From the NCBI GenBank assembly GCA_945831805.1, contig CAMADY010000010.1, positions 1-48,954 on the forward strand: a DNA stretch of 48,954 bases, read 5' to 3'. Made by a program: the position numbers and the translations under genes. This DNA comes from an uncultured Prevotellaceae bacterium (GTDB taxonomy: Bacteria > Bacteroidota > Bacteroidia > Bacteroidales > Bacteroidaceae). Below the pieces are notes generated by a model. It saw only the letters and a list, made by a program, of their open reading frames with translations, had not been told where the DNA came from and searched no databases. Positions 16,655 through 24,882 of the stretch are shown here, piece after piece; position 1 is the stretch's first letter; each line of letters starts with the position of its first letter.

Positions 16655-17782
16655 ATGGTAAAGATATTCATTCCGCTGACACTCATAGCACTTACATTGC
16701 TGTGTGACTTTCACCTCTTTAATAAATACGTGCGCGTAGAGAGTGTATGGAGGTGGGCATGGTGGTTACCTTCTGCGGTCGTCATAGGCTTCATTGTGAA
16801 GTTTATGTTCTTTCATCATGGACTCGTTGCGGAATACTCCACCACCAACATCTTCCTACTCCTCATGCTGCTCTTCTGCGTACCGAAGATGCTATACACC
16901 GCCTTCTCATTCATACCGAAGGTTGGACCTTACATCGGAGGTACACTTGCAATAGGCGTCGTTTACATCATAATCTACGGCATCACGTATGGCTTCATGC
17001 AGCAGAAGGTTACCCACGTGACGTATGAGGACGAGAGCGTACCGGAAGCATTCGATGGCTATAGGATAGCTGTATTCTCAGATACACATACCGGAGTATT
17101 CCGTGGACCATACCAGGACCTGCTCAAGGAGAGTCTCGATACGCTCAACAGCTATAATCCCGACCTCATCTGCTTTGTAGGAGACATAGAGAACTTCTCG
17201 CCAGAAGAACTCGAACCGCACAAAGAGGCTTACTCCTCACTCAAGGCCAAGGATGGTGTCTTTGCCATAATGGGCAACCACGACTATTCCACATACATCA
17301 AGCAGACAGACAGGCAGAGGGCTATGATGGTAAAGCGCACACGTGAGATGCAGCGCGAGTTCGGATGGACACTTCTCGAAGACGAGAACCGCACCATACA
17401 TCGCGGTTCAGACTCCATCATCGTTATGGGCGAAGAGAATTGGGGATTGCCACCATTTCCGCAATATGGCAATATCAAGAAGACTATCAAGGGCGTTAAG
17501 CCTGAGCACTTCAAGATTATGCTCAGTCATGATCCTAACGCATGGCGCGCGCACATTCTTCCGCTTATAAGGCCTAACATAACATTCTCTGGTCACACAC
17601 ACGGAGCGCAGTTCTCACTCTTCGGATGGTCGCCAGCGTCATCCATTTACAGGGAATGGGGCGGAAGGTTCGACGATAAGGAGGCTATGATATACACCTC
17701 GACGGGTCTAGGAGGCAATTTCCCGTTCCGCTTCGGCATGCCACGCGAGATTGTCATCGTGACACTCAAGAAAAAGAAATAA
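16655..17782 (+). CDS. membrane metallophosphoesterase (YkuE/calcineurin-like)
   Basis: The longest ORF begins with a TTG at 16613 inside a hairpin; the ATG at 16655 (MVKIFIPLTL) gives 375 residues. The N-terminal about 120 residues contain three to four TM helices. A soluble calcineurin-like phosphoesterase domain follows with all metal-binding motifs: FSDTHTG (D, H), VGDIEN (GD), GNHDYS (GNHD), LSHDP and SGHTHGAQF. Relatives such as YkuE hydrolyse phosphate esters of lipids or nucleotides at the outer membrane face; the substrate here is unknown. A direct repeat of its 3' flank follows (17786-17845). Confidence 0.88.
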   Translation: MVKIFIPLTLIALTLLCDFHLFNKYVRVESVWRWAWWLPSAVVIGFIVKFMFFHHGLVAEYSTTNIFLLLMLLFCVPKMLYTAFSFIPKVGPYIGGTLAIGVVYIIIYGITYGFMQQKVTHVTYEDESVPEAFDGYRIAVFSDTHTGVFRGPYQDLLKESLDTLNSYNPDLICFVGDIENFSPEELEPHKEAYSSLKAKDGVFAIMGNHDYSTYIKQTDRQRAMMVKRTREMQREFGWTLLEDENRTIHRGSDSIIVMGEENWGLPPFPQYGNIKKTIKGVKPEHFKIMLSHDPNAWRAHILPLIRPNITFSGHTHGAQFSLFGWSPASSIYREWGGRFDDKEAMIYTSTGLGGNFPFRFGMPREIVIVTLKKKK

Positions 17783-17785
17783 ACC

Positions 17786-17845
17786 AAACTTTCTTTACTG
17801 ACAATCAAGAGAAAGAAGTGTATTAAACTTTCGCTACTGACAATC
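17786..17845. repeat. 21-bp imperfect direct repeat, 39-bp spacing
   Basis: AAACTTTCTTTACTGACAATC (17786) recurs as AAACTTTCGCTACTGACAATC (17825), each preceded by an AAAGAA-like run. It looks like a duplication just after the metallophosphoesterase stop codon. Confidence 0.75.
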
Positions 17846-17891
17846 CGTCAAAATAAGTACAAAATAATCAACATAAATACTTTTGGGCAAT

Positions 17892-18593
17892 ATGAAAAAA
17901 TACCTCTTAATGCTTGCACTCTCCCTCTGCACCCTCTCCATTGCGGCAGCAGACGATGATGCAGAAGAATACACTCCCATCGACGAGTGGCCATTCGCAT
18001 ATCGAGATTTCTCACAGGCAACGATCTTTGTCGGAGCAACCAACAAGCGTGTCAGGGCAAAGGCTAACATACACCTGCGCAACAGCAACCTTTGGTTCAT
18101 CAGTGGTAAGGATAACACCACAAAACTCGAGGCACAGGCAGGAACCATCAACCGTGTGGAGTTCACCAACGGCGATGTATTCATTCCTGTTGAGGGACAG
18201 CTCGTTAAGATAATACGTCAGGATACCATCAACGGTTCGCCTCGCGCACTCTATGCACGTCAGGAAATCAACATGGATGAATTCAAGCAGATCAGCGCAA
18301 GCCGTAATCAGGGAGTACTCAACGGTGCCGGATTAGGACTTGAGAACTTCTCCATTGAGGTTGCTACAAGCATCAGCGGATCATCACCTAACGCCATACC
18401 GCTGCCTATACGCGACGTGTTCTACTTTAAGGTGGGCAAGGATACCTTCCGATTCCTCGAAGGCAACGTCCTGAAGCATATCGACTCTAAAGAGGAGCGC
18501 GCAGCATACAGGGCCTATACGCGTAAGGCGGAGATAATCTATAGCAACCTTTCTTCTGCAAAGAACGTATATACGACATTCTTCCTTAAGTAG
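17892..18593 (+). CDS. exported protein of unknown function
   Basis: Starting at ATG 17892 (MKKYLLMLALSL) the protein is 233 residues with a clear signal peptide ending near SIAAADDD. I do not recognise the family. The mature part is mixed alpha/beta-looking with no Cys, and contains FVGATNKRVRAKANIHLRN, EVATSISGSSPNAIPLPIRDVFYFKVGKDTFRF and a C-terminal helical, basic segment (KEERAAYRAYTRKAEIIYSNL). It is presumably periplasmic. A TACTTTTG element lies immediately upstream (17878-17885), which would give a nearly leaderless message if used. It lies before the SGNH esterase gene with a spacer of about 95 bp, so co-expression is possible. Confidence 0.65.
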   Translation: MKKYLLMLALSLCTLSIAAADDDAEEYTPIDEWPFAYRDFSQATIFVGATNKRVRAKANIHLRNSNLWFISGKDNTTKLEAQAGTINRVEFTNGDVFIPVEGQLVKIIRQDTINGSPRALYARQEINMDEFKQISASRNQGVLNGAGLGLENFSIEVATSISGSSPNAIPLPIRDVFYFKVGKDTFRFLEGNVLKHIDSKEERAAYRAYTRKAEIIYSNLSSAKNVYTTFFLK

Positions 18594-18689
18594 GTAATGC
18601 CCAACCCTATTCTTCCAATTAAAGAAGAGTAGGTCGCAGTGTCCTACCTGCCTCTTTCATCCTCAAGATAAAACCTCTATCAAAACAAT

Positions 18690-20534
18690 ATGAAAACTAC
18701 ATTACTGACTACACTTCTACTGACGGCCACACTCTCCCTCTCCGCACAGAACAAGAAGGAGCAGGGCGACATCTGGCTCGACATCAACGGCGTGAGAGAC
18801 CTTACCGCCGATTCCATTGACATCGCTAATCAGGCACGTCCTGTTCCTGGCTCTTCACGTAAGGGCAACAACCCTGTACTCTTCCTCGTCGGCAACTCTA
18901 CCATGCGCACTGGTACGCGCGGCAATGGAGACAACGGACAGTGGGGATGGGGATACTATGCCCACGAGTATTTCGATGAGAGCAAGATTACCGTTGAGAA
19001 CCATGCACTCGGTGGCACATCGCCACGTACCTTCTACAAGTCTCCAGAGCTATGGCGCAGAACCCTCAAGGGTGTACAGAAGGGCGACTACGTATTCCTT
19101 GAGCTCGGTCACAACGACAATATGCCTATCGACTCCATTCGTGCACGTTCAAGCTACAAGCCTCACGGCACCATTGCTGTCAGCAGCGACTCTGTCATTA
19201 TATTTAATAAGGTGACACACCGTCAGGATACTGTCTATACCTTCGGTGGCTACACACGACGCTTCATCAACGAGGTGCGTGCCAAGGGTGCTACACCTGT
19301 GCTCTTCACGCTCACACCACGTAATGCATACGAGAAGGACGGCAAGACCATCCAGCGCAAGCTTCACGACTTCACGCCTGCCATCAAGGCTGTAGGTAAC
19401 GAGATGGGCGTTCTCGTCATCGACCTCAACGACATCTCCGCTACGAAGCTTGAGCAATATGGTCCATGGAAGACCGACTACCACTTCTACATCGACAAGA
19501 TTCACTCCTCTGCTTTCGGTGCACGCATGAATGCTGAATCTGCATGCGAAGGACTCATCAAGGCTGATCTCGATGACGTCCCTACCCTTTCACGCGATGA
19601 GCGCCAGAGCCTGAAGCTGCTCCAGAGCTATCTCATCAAGGAGAAGGTGCTGCCAGACTATGAGGAGAAACTCCTGGCATGGGAACCACAGAACTACGAC
19701 TCCAAGGGCAACGTCATCGCCAAGACGAAGACTGCAGAGGAGAAGAAGCAGAAGACACGCATTTTCTTCTGCGGAGACTCTACCGGCAAGAACGAGGACA
19801 AGAAACCTGACGGCATGTGGGGATGGGGCTCACAGGCATACACCGTATTCGATGAGGCAAAGTGTACCTTCATCAACTGTGCAAAAGCTGGTCGCTCTAC
19901 ACGCACATTCCTCCTTGAAGATCGTTGGGAAGAGGTTTATCGCATACTCCGCCCAGGCGACTACGTTCTCCTCCAGTTCGGCCACAACGACATCGGCGGC
20001 ATCGATAAGGACAAGGAGCGCGGTGTAATCCCTGCTGCCAAGGACACCTCAAAGGTTTTCCACCTCAAGTCCAACGGCAAGAACCTCGTTGTATATTCAT
20101 TCGGATGGTACATCCACAAGATGATTCAGGATTGTAAGGAGAAGGGCGCTATACCTGTAGTCCTTTCATTCACACCACGCAACGAGTGGCACACCGGTAA
20201 GGGCGAGCTGAAGGGTAAGTTCTATCCTGTAAAGGAAGAAGCCGGCAAACAGTACATCGAGCGCCGTTCTGACAAGTATATCGTAGAATGGGACAAGCAG
20301 GTTGCCGATGCAAACGGTGCTGAGTTCGTTGACGTTCACAACATCTCTGCAGACTCCCTCGACAAACTTTTCTCCAAGTGCAAGACTGCGGAGGAGGCAA
20401 AGCAGAAGGCTAACGAGTATTTCAATCACGATCACACCCACACTTCCCTCAAGGGTGCTCGCAACAATGCACTGAGCCTTGCGAAAGGCCTGCGCGCCAT
20501 CAATTCACCACTCGTACAGTATCTAAAGAAGTAA
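18690..20534 (+). CDS. two-domain rhamnogalacturonan-acetylesterase-like SGNH hydrolase
   Basis: This exported protein (signal peptide MKTTLLTTLLLTATLSLSAQ, 614 residues) contains two SGNH/GDSL esterase domains in tandem. Domain 1 (about 60-300) has VGNSTMRTG in the nucleophile position, GGTSPRTF, ELGHNDN and a DKIHSSAFGA block supplying the Asp-x-x-His. Domain 2 (about 360-612) has CGDSTGKN, AGRSTRTF, QFGHNDIGG and DHTHTSLKGA. Both keep Ser, Gly, Asn and His. The closest characterised activity I recognise is removal of acetyl groups from pectin rhamnogalacturonan. Domain 1 has GNS instead of GDS. It is probably periplasmic or surface-exposed and followed by a strong terminator. Confidence 0.85.
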   Translation: MKTTLLTTLLLTATLSLSAQNKKEQGDIWLDINGVRDLTADSIDIANQARPVPGSSRKGNNPVLFLVGNSTMRTGTRGNGDNGQWGWGYYAHEYFDESKITVENHALGGTSPRTFYKSPELWRRTLKGVQKGDYVFLELGHNDNMPIDSIRARSSYKPHGTIAVSSDSVIIFNKVTHRQDTVYTFGGYTRRFINEVRAKGATPVLFTLTPRNAYEKDGKTIQRKLHDFTPAIKAVGNEMGVLVIDLNDISATKLEQYGPWKTDYHFYIDKIHSSAFGARMNAESACEGLIKADLDDVPTLSRDERQSLKLLQSYLIKEKVLPDYEEKLLAWEPQNYDSKGNVIAKTKTAEEKKQKTRIFFCGDSTGKNEDKKPDGMWGWGSQAYTVFDEAKCTFINCAKAGRSTRTFLLEDRWEEVYRILRPGDYVLLQFGHNDIGGIDKDKERGVIPAAKDTSKVFHLKSNGKNLVVYSFGWYIHKMIQDCKEKGAIPVVLSFTPRNEWHTGKGELKGKFYPVKEEAGKQYIERRSDKYIVEWDKQVADANGAEFVDVHNISADSLDKLFSKCKTAEEAKQKANEYFNHDHTHTSLKGARNNALSLAKGLRAINSPLVQYLKK

Positions 20535-20567
20535 AACTTGCTTCAACACGCAATTCTTTATAAATAA

Positions 20568-20607
20568 AAATTCCCAATCACAGCGATAGTGTCGTGATTG
20601 GGAATTT
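20568..20607 (+). terminator. terminator after the SGNH esterase gene
   Basis: AAATTCCCAATCAC and GTGATTGGGAATTT form a near-perfect stem of at least 14 bp with a short loop, 33 bp after the stop. The flanks are A-rich and T-rich, so it could work on both strands. Confidence 0.75.
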
Positions 20608-20684
20608 CTCGTTATATGATGATAATGAAGTGTTTCGTTATATGATGTTAATGAGTACTTTCGGTTTATGATGAGAATAAAGGG
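20607..20684. repeat. 26-bp tandem repeat, three copies
   Basis: Copies begin at 20607, 20633 and 20659 with the shared core TTTCGTTATATGATG; the third copy is the most diverged. No stem or promoter was recognised in the unit. Confidence 0.8.
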
Positions 20685-20742
20685 TCTTCATAATAAGATA
20701 CATTGGTAAATCTCGTTATTAGGAGATTACCAAATTGTTAAC

Positions 20743-20771
20743 GCACAAAAAAAAGGGCTCCGCTGAGCCCC
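20743..20771 (-). terminator. terminator of the candidate sRNA
   Basis: Six GC-rich base pairs (GGGCTC/GAGCCC) with a four-base AGCG loop, then a run of eight T on the minus strand. It could also end transcripts from the metallo-hydrolase operon. Confidence 0.85.
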
Positions 20772-20809
20772 AATCTTTGTTAACCTTAAATCTAATACTA
20801 TGAAAAACA
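20747..20809 (-). ncRNA. candidate small RNA of about 63 nt
   Basis: On the minus strand a complete promoter (20815-20846) is followed, about 45 nt later, by GGGCTC-AGCG-GAGCCC and eight T residues, a textbook terminator. The transcript between them, beginning near CGTGTTTTTCATAG and containing TTTAAGGTTAAC, holds no start codon with a useful ORF. It is downstream of the MBL-fold gene but has its own start signal. I have an impression that similar sequences recur in Bacteroidales genomes; that is unverified. Function unknown. Confidence 0.55.
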
Positions 20810-20814
20810 CGTTG

Positions 20815-20846
20815 CAAAGATACGGAGTTTTTGCGATACCTGCAAG
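20815..20846 (-). promoter_or_regulatory. promoter of the candidate sRNA
   Basis: Minus strand CTTG (20843-20846, one mismatch to TTTG), 20 bp, TATCTTTG (20815-20822), extended by CA. Same architecture as the tRNA-Asp and carB promoters in this window. Confidence 0.65.
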
Positions 20847-20935
20847 TTTTTTATCGATTATTTTTCGTTTTTTTGTGGAATAATTGATAAATATCAATCG
20901 AACCGTTGTGTTTCAACTGTTTTTTATTGATTTTG

Positions 20936-21802
20936 TCATATTTCAATGACTTGTCCGTCGTATGCGAAATGGAAGCCGTAGGGCAGGCGCCTGTTGGCAA
21001 GTTCGTGAGTGCCGATGTCGTGGGTGACGTGGATGAAGTAGGTTTGCTTAGCCCCTACCCTAAGCGCAAACTCAACGGCGTCGGTAACGAGCTGATGGCT
21101 ATGATGTTCCTTCTCAAAGCGCAATGCATTGATGATGAGTGTCTCTACGCCGTGCAGCAAAGCTTCGTTCGTCTTGTCTATGGACTTCATATCGGTAATA
21201 TACGCCAGCTTACCGAAGCGGTAGCCGAGGATTGGTAACTTGCCATGCATCACGCGTATCGGCAAAACTTCCAATTCGTCATCTGCAGCAGGTACGGTGA
21301 CGGTTGTCGGCTCACGGTACAGCAAACCATTAAGCGTTGCGCCACTTGGTGGCATCTGCGCCTTGATCGGTTGCGGACGTCTGATGTAGAATGGCTCTCC
21401 CGCCTCTATACTGTGAAGTTTGAGATGCGGTACGCCTGGGTACAGATTCGTGCGGAAGCAGTATGGCATCGTCTGATGCAGCCCGTCGATGACGTCGCTC
21501 TGTGCATAGACGTCAACATCGCCGAACATACAGAATGGTCGCAGGTCGTCGATACCTGCCACGTGGTCATAATGGATGTGGGTTATCAGCACGCCGTCGA
21601 ACTTTCCAAACGGCTGCGGAAGTGTCTGGCTACGGAAGTCCGGTCCGCAGTCGATGAGCACACGAAGACCTCCCTCCGTCTCAAGAATGGCAGAGCTGCG
21701 GTAGCGTTTGTCGCGAGGTTCGCTGCTTCGGCACACCTCACACTGACAACCAATAGCAGGCACACCGATGGATGTTCCTGTACCAAGAAATGTAAGTTTC
21801 AT
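20936..21802 (-). CDS. PhnP-like metallo-beta-lactamase-fold phosphodiesterase
   Basis: The 288-residue cytoplasmic protein has the MBL-fold metal motif THIHYDHVAG, an N-terminal FLGTGTSIGVPAIGCQC and later HVTHD. The CQCEVC segment near the N-terminus matches the extra structural zinc site of PhnP (phosphoribosyl 1,2-cyclic phosphate phosphodiesterase). In the absence of other phn genes here, the physiological substrate is open; a cyclic phosphate or similar ester is likely. It follows murB after 11 bp and is probably the last gene of the lipoprotein-murB-MBL operon. Confidence 0.82.
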   Translation of the reverse strand: MKLTFLGTGTSIGVPAIGCQCEVCRSSEPRDKRYRSSAILETEGGLRVLIDCGPDFRSQTLPQPFGKFDGVLITHIHYDHVAGIDDLRPFCMFGDVDVYAQSDVIDGLHQTMPYCFRTNLYPGVPHLKLHSIEAGEPFYIRRPQPIKAQMPPSGATLNGLLYREPTTVTVPAADDELEVLPIRVMHGKLPILGYRFGKLAYITDMKSIDKTNEALLHGVETLIINALRFEKEHHSHQLVTDAVEFALRVGAKQTYFIHVTHDIGTHELANRRLPYGFHFAYDGQVIEI

Positions 21803-21813
21803 TGAATGCTATG

Positions 21814-22809
21814 TTAGACGATGTTTACCTCTGGGTGAATATCGATGCCGAACTTGTCAAGGACATCCCTGCGGACGGCATTACAGAGTTCTACAACATC
21901 CTTACCTGTTGCCCCACCCTTGTTTACAAGTACGAGAGCCTGTTTGGAGTGTACACCCGCGCGTCCGAGAGTCCTACCCTTCCATCCGCACTGGTCTATC
22001 ATCCATCCGGCTGGAATCTTCTCGTGGTTGGCATCAACGTTATAGTGCGGCATTGCAGGGTACTTTGCCAACAGTTCCTCAAACTTCTCCCTGCTGACGA
22101 TAGGGTTCATGAAAAACGATCCCGCATTGCCCTCAACCTTCGGGTCTGGCAATTTTGCCTCACGAATGGCGATGACGGCCTTGCGTACATCAGCAGCCGT
22201 AGGCTCTGTGACACCCATCTCGCTAATCGTGGTGCGCAGGTTTCCGTAGTCGAGCCGTGGTGTGAAGGAGCGTGAGAGGCGGTATGTTACATGCGTGATG
22301 ATAAACCTGCCCTTCCATTCGTTCTTGAAGATGCTCTGACGATACGCATAGTGCAACTCCTCGTTGGAGAAACAGTAGTCGTTGCCGGTAGCAATCTCTA
22401 CAGCCTCCACCTTATATATTATATCCTTCGCCTCCATGCCGTATGCCCCTACGTTCTGCACGGCAGACGCACCAACTTCGCCCGGTATGAGCGAGAGGTT
22501 CTCCATATCGTAGAGTCCTTGTTCTATGGTGTAGGCAATAACGTCGTCCCACACTTCTCCAGCACCGCAGCGCACAAGAGCAGTACCGTTCTCCTGCGGG
22601 AGAATCTCGATACCCTTCATCATTGGGTGCAGCACGTTGCCATCGAAGTCTTTTGTAAGCAAAAGGTTACTGCCTCCGCCGATGACGAGGAGTGGCTCTG
22701 TAATGAGCTGCGGAAGCATGGCCTTCAGCTCTTCAACGGAAGAGGGTTCGAAGAGCGCCTTGCAACTCTGGTCTATTCCGAACGTATTATGTTTGAGTAA
22801 GCTCTGCAT
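21814..22809 (-). CDS. murB: UDP-N-acetylenolpyruvoylglucosamine reductase
   Basis: MurB reduces UDP-GlcNAc-enolpyruvate to UDP-MurNAc with FAD and NADPH, an early cytoplasmic step of peptidoglycan synthesis. The 331-residue length fits the E. coli-like class. Diagnostic segments are the FAD-binding GGGSNLLLTKDFDG, GEVGASAVQNVGAYGMEAKD, the YAYRQSIFK Tyr-containing block and GNAGSFFMNPIV, which carries the catalytic Ser. It is located between a lipoprotein gene (37 bp upstream) and an MBL-fold gene. Confidence 0.96.
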   Translation of the reverse strand: MQSLLKHNTFGIDQSCKALFEPSSVEELKAMLPQLITEPLLVIGGGSNLLLTKDFDGNVLHPMMKGIEILPQENGTALVRCGAGEVWDDVIAYTIEQGLYDMENLSLIPGEVGASAVQNVGAYGMEAKDIIYKVEAVEIATGNDYCFSNEELHYAYRQSIFKNEWKGRFIITHVTYRLSRSFTPRLDYGNLRTTISEMGVTEPTAADVRKAVIAIREAKLPDPKVEGNAGSFFMNPIVSREKFEELLAKYPAMPHYNVDANHEKIPAGWMIDQCGWKGRTLGRAGVHSKQALVLVNKGGATGKDVVELCNAVRRDVLDKFGIDIHPEVNIV

Positions 22810-22846
22810 TCCGTACCAATTTATAAACTATGAATATGCACTAAAA

Positions 22847-23698
22847 TTAAGTGTTCATCTTTTTGAGGAGCCACTTGCTGCCCTGTCGCACGAACATCAT
22901 GTCCATCTGGAAACCATTGGCAATTCCACAGATGTACAGTAAACGCGTATTTGTCTGTGGATAAGGCTTTTCGGCATAGATGATGTTATACAGAACCCCG
23001 GAAGGCATCTGTGGTGCAAACGAAGGCCACTGCTCCGGCATCAGCTCACCTGTCATTGTAGAGAAGTCATCTTCTGGATCAGGTCCTGTGAATGTGACAG
23101 GGTCGAAGAGTGACTGCTGCTGGAAAGTGGAGTCGGTAGCAAACTTCTGATAGAAACTGAGGAATGTGGCATCAGGATGCTTCGACAGTGCAAGGTGCTT
23201 CATCGATGTCATGTGCCAGAGCCCGTTGACACGTGCGAAGTACCACTGTGTCACGAACTTGCGATTCATGTCGATGCGTTCTACCGTGACGTTCTTAAGC
23301 TTTGTGTCCTTAGCATACTGACGCTGCTTGGCATTTGTCATGATAAGGGTATAGAAGCCCTGGCGCATGAAGAAATGCTCCATCTGCCACTGCTTCTGCT
23401 CAACGATTTTCTCCTTACCGTAGTTGTCAACGGTTAGTGGGAAGTCAATACGCTCACGCTGAACCTTACGACTTGCCGCAAAATTGAAGAAGAAGTCGTC
23501 GAAGATTTCATCGGCGGCTTCAGGCATAGGTGTCTCTTCTATGAATTCGGAGAGAGAGTCCTGAATGGCAGTGTCGGCAATTATGGTATCCGACTCTAAA
23601 GAATCCTGACCGGGAGTGTTGGAGTTCATGCAGCCGGTAGTAACAAAAATGGCAGAAAAACATGCTGCTGCCACTAAAAAAATGCTTTTTCTCATCAT
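22847..23698 (-). CDS. DUF4348-like lipoprotein
   Basis: The start is placed at MMRKSIFLV (ATG 23698; 23695 also possible) because the upstream part of the 290-residue ORF overlaps a promoter -7 element. This leaves about 283 residues with a lipoprotein signal ending in the lipobox TTGC. An acidic linker (DTIIADTAIQDSLSEFIEE) precedes the folded region, which starts EAADEIFDDFFFNFAASRKVQRERI and has repeated aromatic strands (EKQQWQMEHFFMRQGFY-like, WYFARVNGLWHMTSM). It resembles a Bacteroidetes domain of unknown function that I think is DUF4348. It heads the operon with murB. Confidence 0.65.
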   Translation of the reverse strand: MMRKSIFLVAAACFSAIFVTTGCMNSNTPGQDSLESDTIIADTAIQDSLSEFIEETPMPEAADEIFDDFFFNFAASRKVQRERIDFPLTVDNYGKEKIVEQKQWQMEHFFMRQGFYTLIMTNAKQRQYAKDTKLKNVTVERIDMNRKFVTQWYFARVNGLWHMTSMKHLALSKHPDATFLSFYQKFATDSTFQQQSLFDPVTFTGPDPEDDFSTMTGELMPEQWPSFAPQMPSGVLYNIIYAEKPYPQTNTRLLYICGIANGFQMDMMFVRQGSKWLLKKMNT

Positions 23699-23710
23699 AT
23701 TCCTATCAAA

Positions 23711-23782
23711 TTGATGCAAAATTACAACTATTTTTTTAATTTATCGTCATTTTTTGAAAAGAATTTAGTAACTTTGCATCAA
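23711..23782. promoter_or_regulatory. mirror-image divergent promoters, lipoprotein and pheS
   Basis: Two -7 elements face outward: TAATTTTG on the minus strand (23717-23724) and TAACTTTG on the plus strand (23769-23776). Each is part of a 15-base segment GTAAYTTTGCATCAA that is repeated in inverted orientation, so TTGATGCAAA (23711-23720) and TTTGCATCAA (23773-23782) are perfect arms. Neither has a well-spaced TTTG -33, which suggests help from an activator or weak promoters. Confidence 0.55.
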
Positions 23783-23806
23783 AATTGATAAAAAACATCT
23801 AAAAAT

Positions 23807-24847
23807 ATGTTATTACAGAAGATTGAAAGCCTCATAAATGAGGTTAACGACTTACAGGCACAGAATCTCGAGGAGATAGAAACTCTTCGTCTAAAGTATC
23901 TCTCAAAGAAGGGAGAAATCAATTCTCTCATGCAGGACTTCCGCAATGTTGCTCCAGAAGACAAGAAGGCTGTCGGCATGAAGATCAACGAGCTCAAGCA
24001 ACTCGCATTCGACAAGATCAACGGACTGCGTGACGAACTCTCATCCCAGGACAGCGTGGAGGCAGACATCGACCTCACACGTACACCGTACCCAGTGGAG
24101 CTTGGCACACGCCACCCTCTCTCCATCGTCAAGAACGAGATTGTGGAGATATTCCAGCGCATGGGATTCACACTCGCGGACGGTCCGGAGGTGGAGGACG
24201 ACCTTCACATCTTCACAAAGATGAACTTTGCTGCCGACCATCCGGCTCGCGACATGCAGGACACTTTCTTCGTGGAGGAGAGCCAGCTCAACGACGTAAC
24301 AAAGAACATACTTCTCCGTTCCCACACCTCAAGCGTTCAGGCACGTGTGATGGAGAAGCAGCAGCCACCAATCCGCGTTATTTGTCCGGGTCGTGTGTAT
24401 CGTAACGAGGCTATCACAGCACGTGCGCACTGCTTCTTCCACCAGATAGAAGGTCTCTATATCGACGAGAACGTATCATTCACCGATCTCAAGCAGGTTA
24501 TGCTCACATTCGCTCAGGAACTCTTCGGTCCTGACACAAAGATACGACTGCGTCCATCATACTTCCCATTCACAGAGCCATCAGCAGAGATGGATATCTC
24601 TTGCCACATCTGCGGAGGGGTAGGCTGCGGCTTCTGCAAGCACACCGGATGGGTTGAGATCCTCGGATGCGGCATGGTTGACCCTAACGTTCTTGAGCTC
24701 TGTGGCATTGACTCGAAGAAGTATTCCGGCTATGCATTCGGACTTGGCGTAGAGCGTATCACGAACCTTAAGTATCAGGTGAGCGACCTCCGCATGTTCT
24801 CCGAGAACGACAAGCGCTTCCTTGAGGAGTTTGAGGCTGCAAACTAA
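23807..24847 (+). CDS. pheS: phenylalanyl-tRNA synthetase alpha subunit
   Basis: PheS is the catalytic subunit of the heterotetrameric enzyme that charges tRNA-Phe. The 346-residue protein has an N-terminal coiled coil, then the class II core: HPLSIVKNEIVEIFQRMGF, the DNFxxLxxxxDHPARDMQDTF-type segment (here FAADHPARDMQDTFFV), GRVYRNEAITARAHCFFHQIEG (motif 2) and FGLGVERITNLKY (motif 3). A Cys-rich insert, CHICGGVGCGFCKHTGW, looks like a small zinc-type loop seen in this lineage. pheT is not in the window. It is divergent from the lipoprotein-murB operon and followed by glyA after 35 bp. Confidence 0.96.
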   Translation: MLLQKIESLINEVNDLQAQNLEEIETLRLKYLSKKGEINSLMQDFRNVAPEDKKAVGMKINELKQLAFDKINGLRDELSSQDSVEADIDLTRTPYPVELGTRHPLSIVKNEIVEIFQRMGFTLADGPEVEDDLHIFTKMNFAADHPARDMQDTFFVEESQLNDVTKNILLRSHTSSVQARVMEKQQPPIRVICPGRVYRNEAITARAHCFFHQIEGLYIDENVSFTDLKQVMLTFAQELFGPDTKIRLRPSYFPFTEPSAEMDISCHICGGVGCGFCKHTGWVEILGCGMVDPNVLELCGIDSKKYSGYAFGLGVERITNLKYQVSDLRMFSENDKRFLEEFEAAN

Positions 24848-24882
24848 ATTTTCACTAACACTTTAATACAACATCGCAAACA

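Larger units (their letters stand above)
20535..20935. other. spacer with terminators, repeats and candidate sRNA
   Basis: A 400-bp gap between the plus-strand esterase and the minus-strand metallo-hydrolase. It contains, in order, a terminator (20568-20607), a 26-bp tandem repeat array (20607-20684), a second hairpin (20703-20733: TTGGTAA/TTACCAA with TCTC/GAGA), and a minus-strand promoter-leader-terminator unit (20747-20846). A 27-codon ORF at 20800 (plus, MKNTLQRYGVF) is most likely the antisense of that promoter. Confidence 0.7.

Noticed and set aside
17878-17885. TACTTTTG as promoter of the exported unknown protein
   Set aside because: No -33 element at the right distance and the start would leave almost no leader; kept only as a remark in the gene entry.
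20800-20883. 27-codon plus-strand ORF MKNTLQRYGVF in the 20.5-20.9 kb spacer
   Set aside because: It overlaps, in antisense, a complete promoter and the candidate sRNA start; no plus-strand promoter precedes it.
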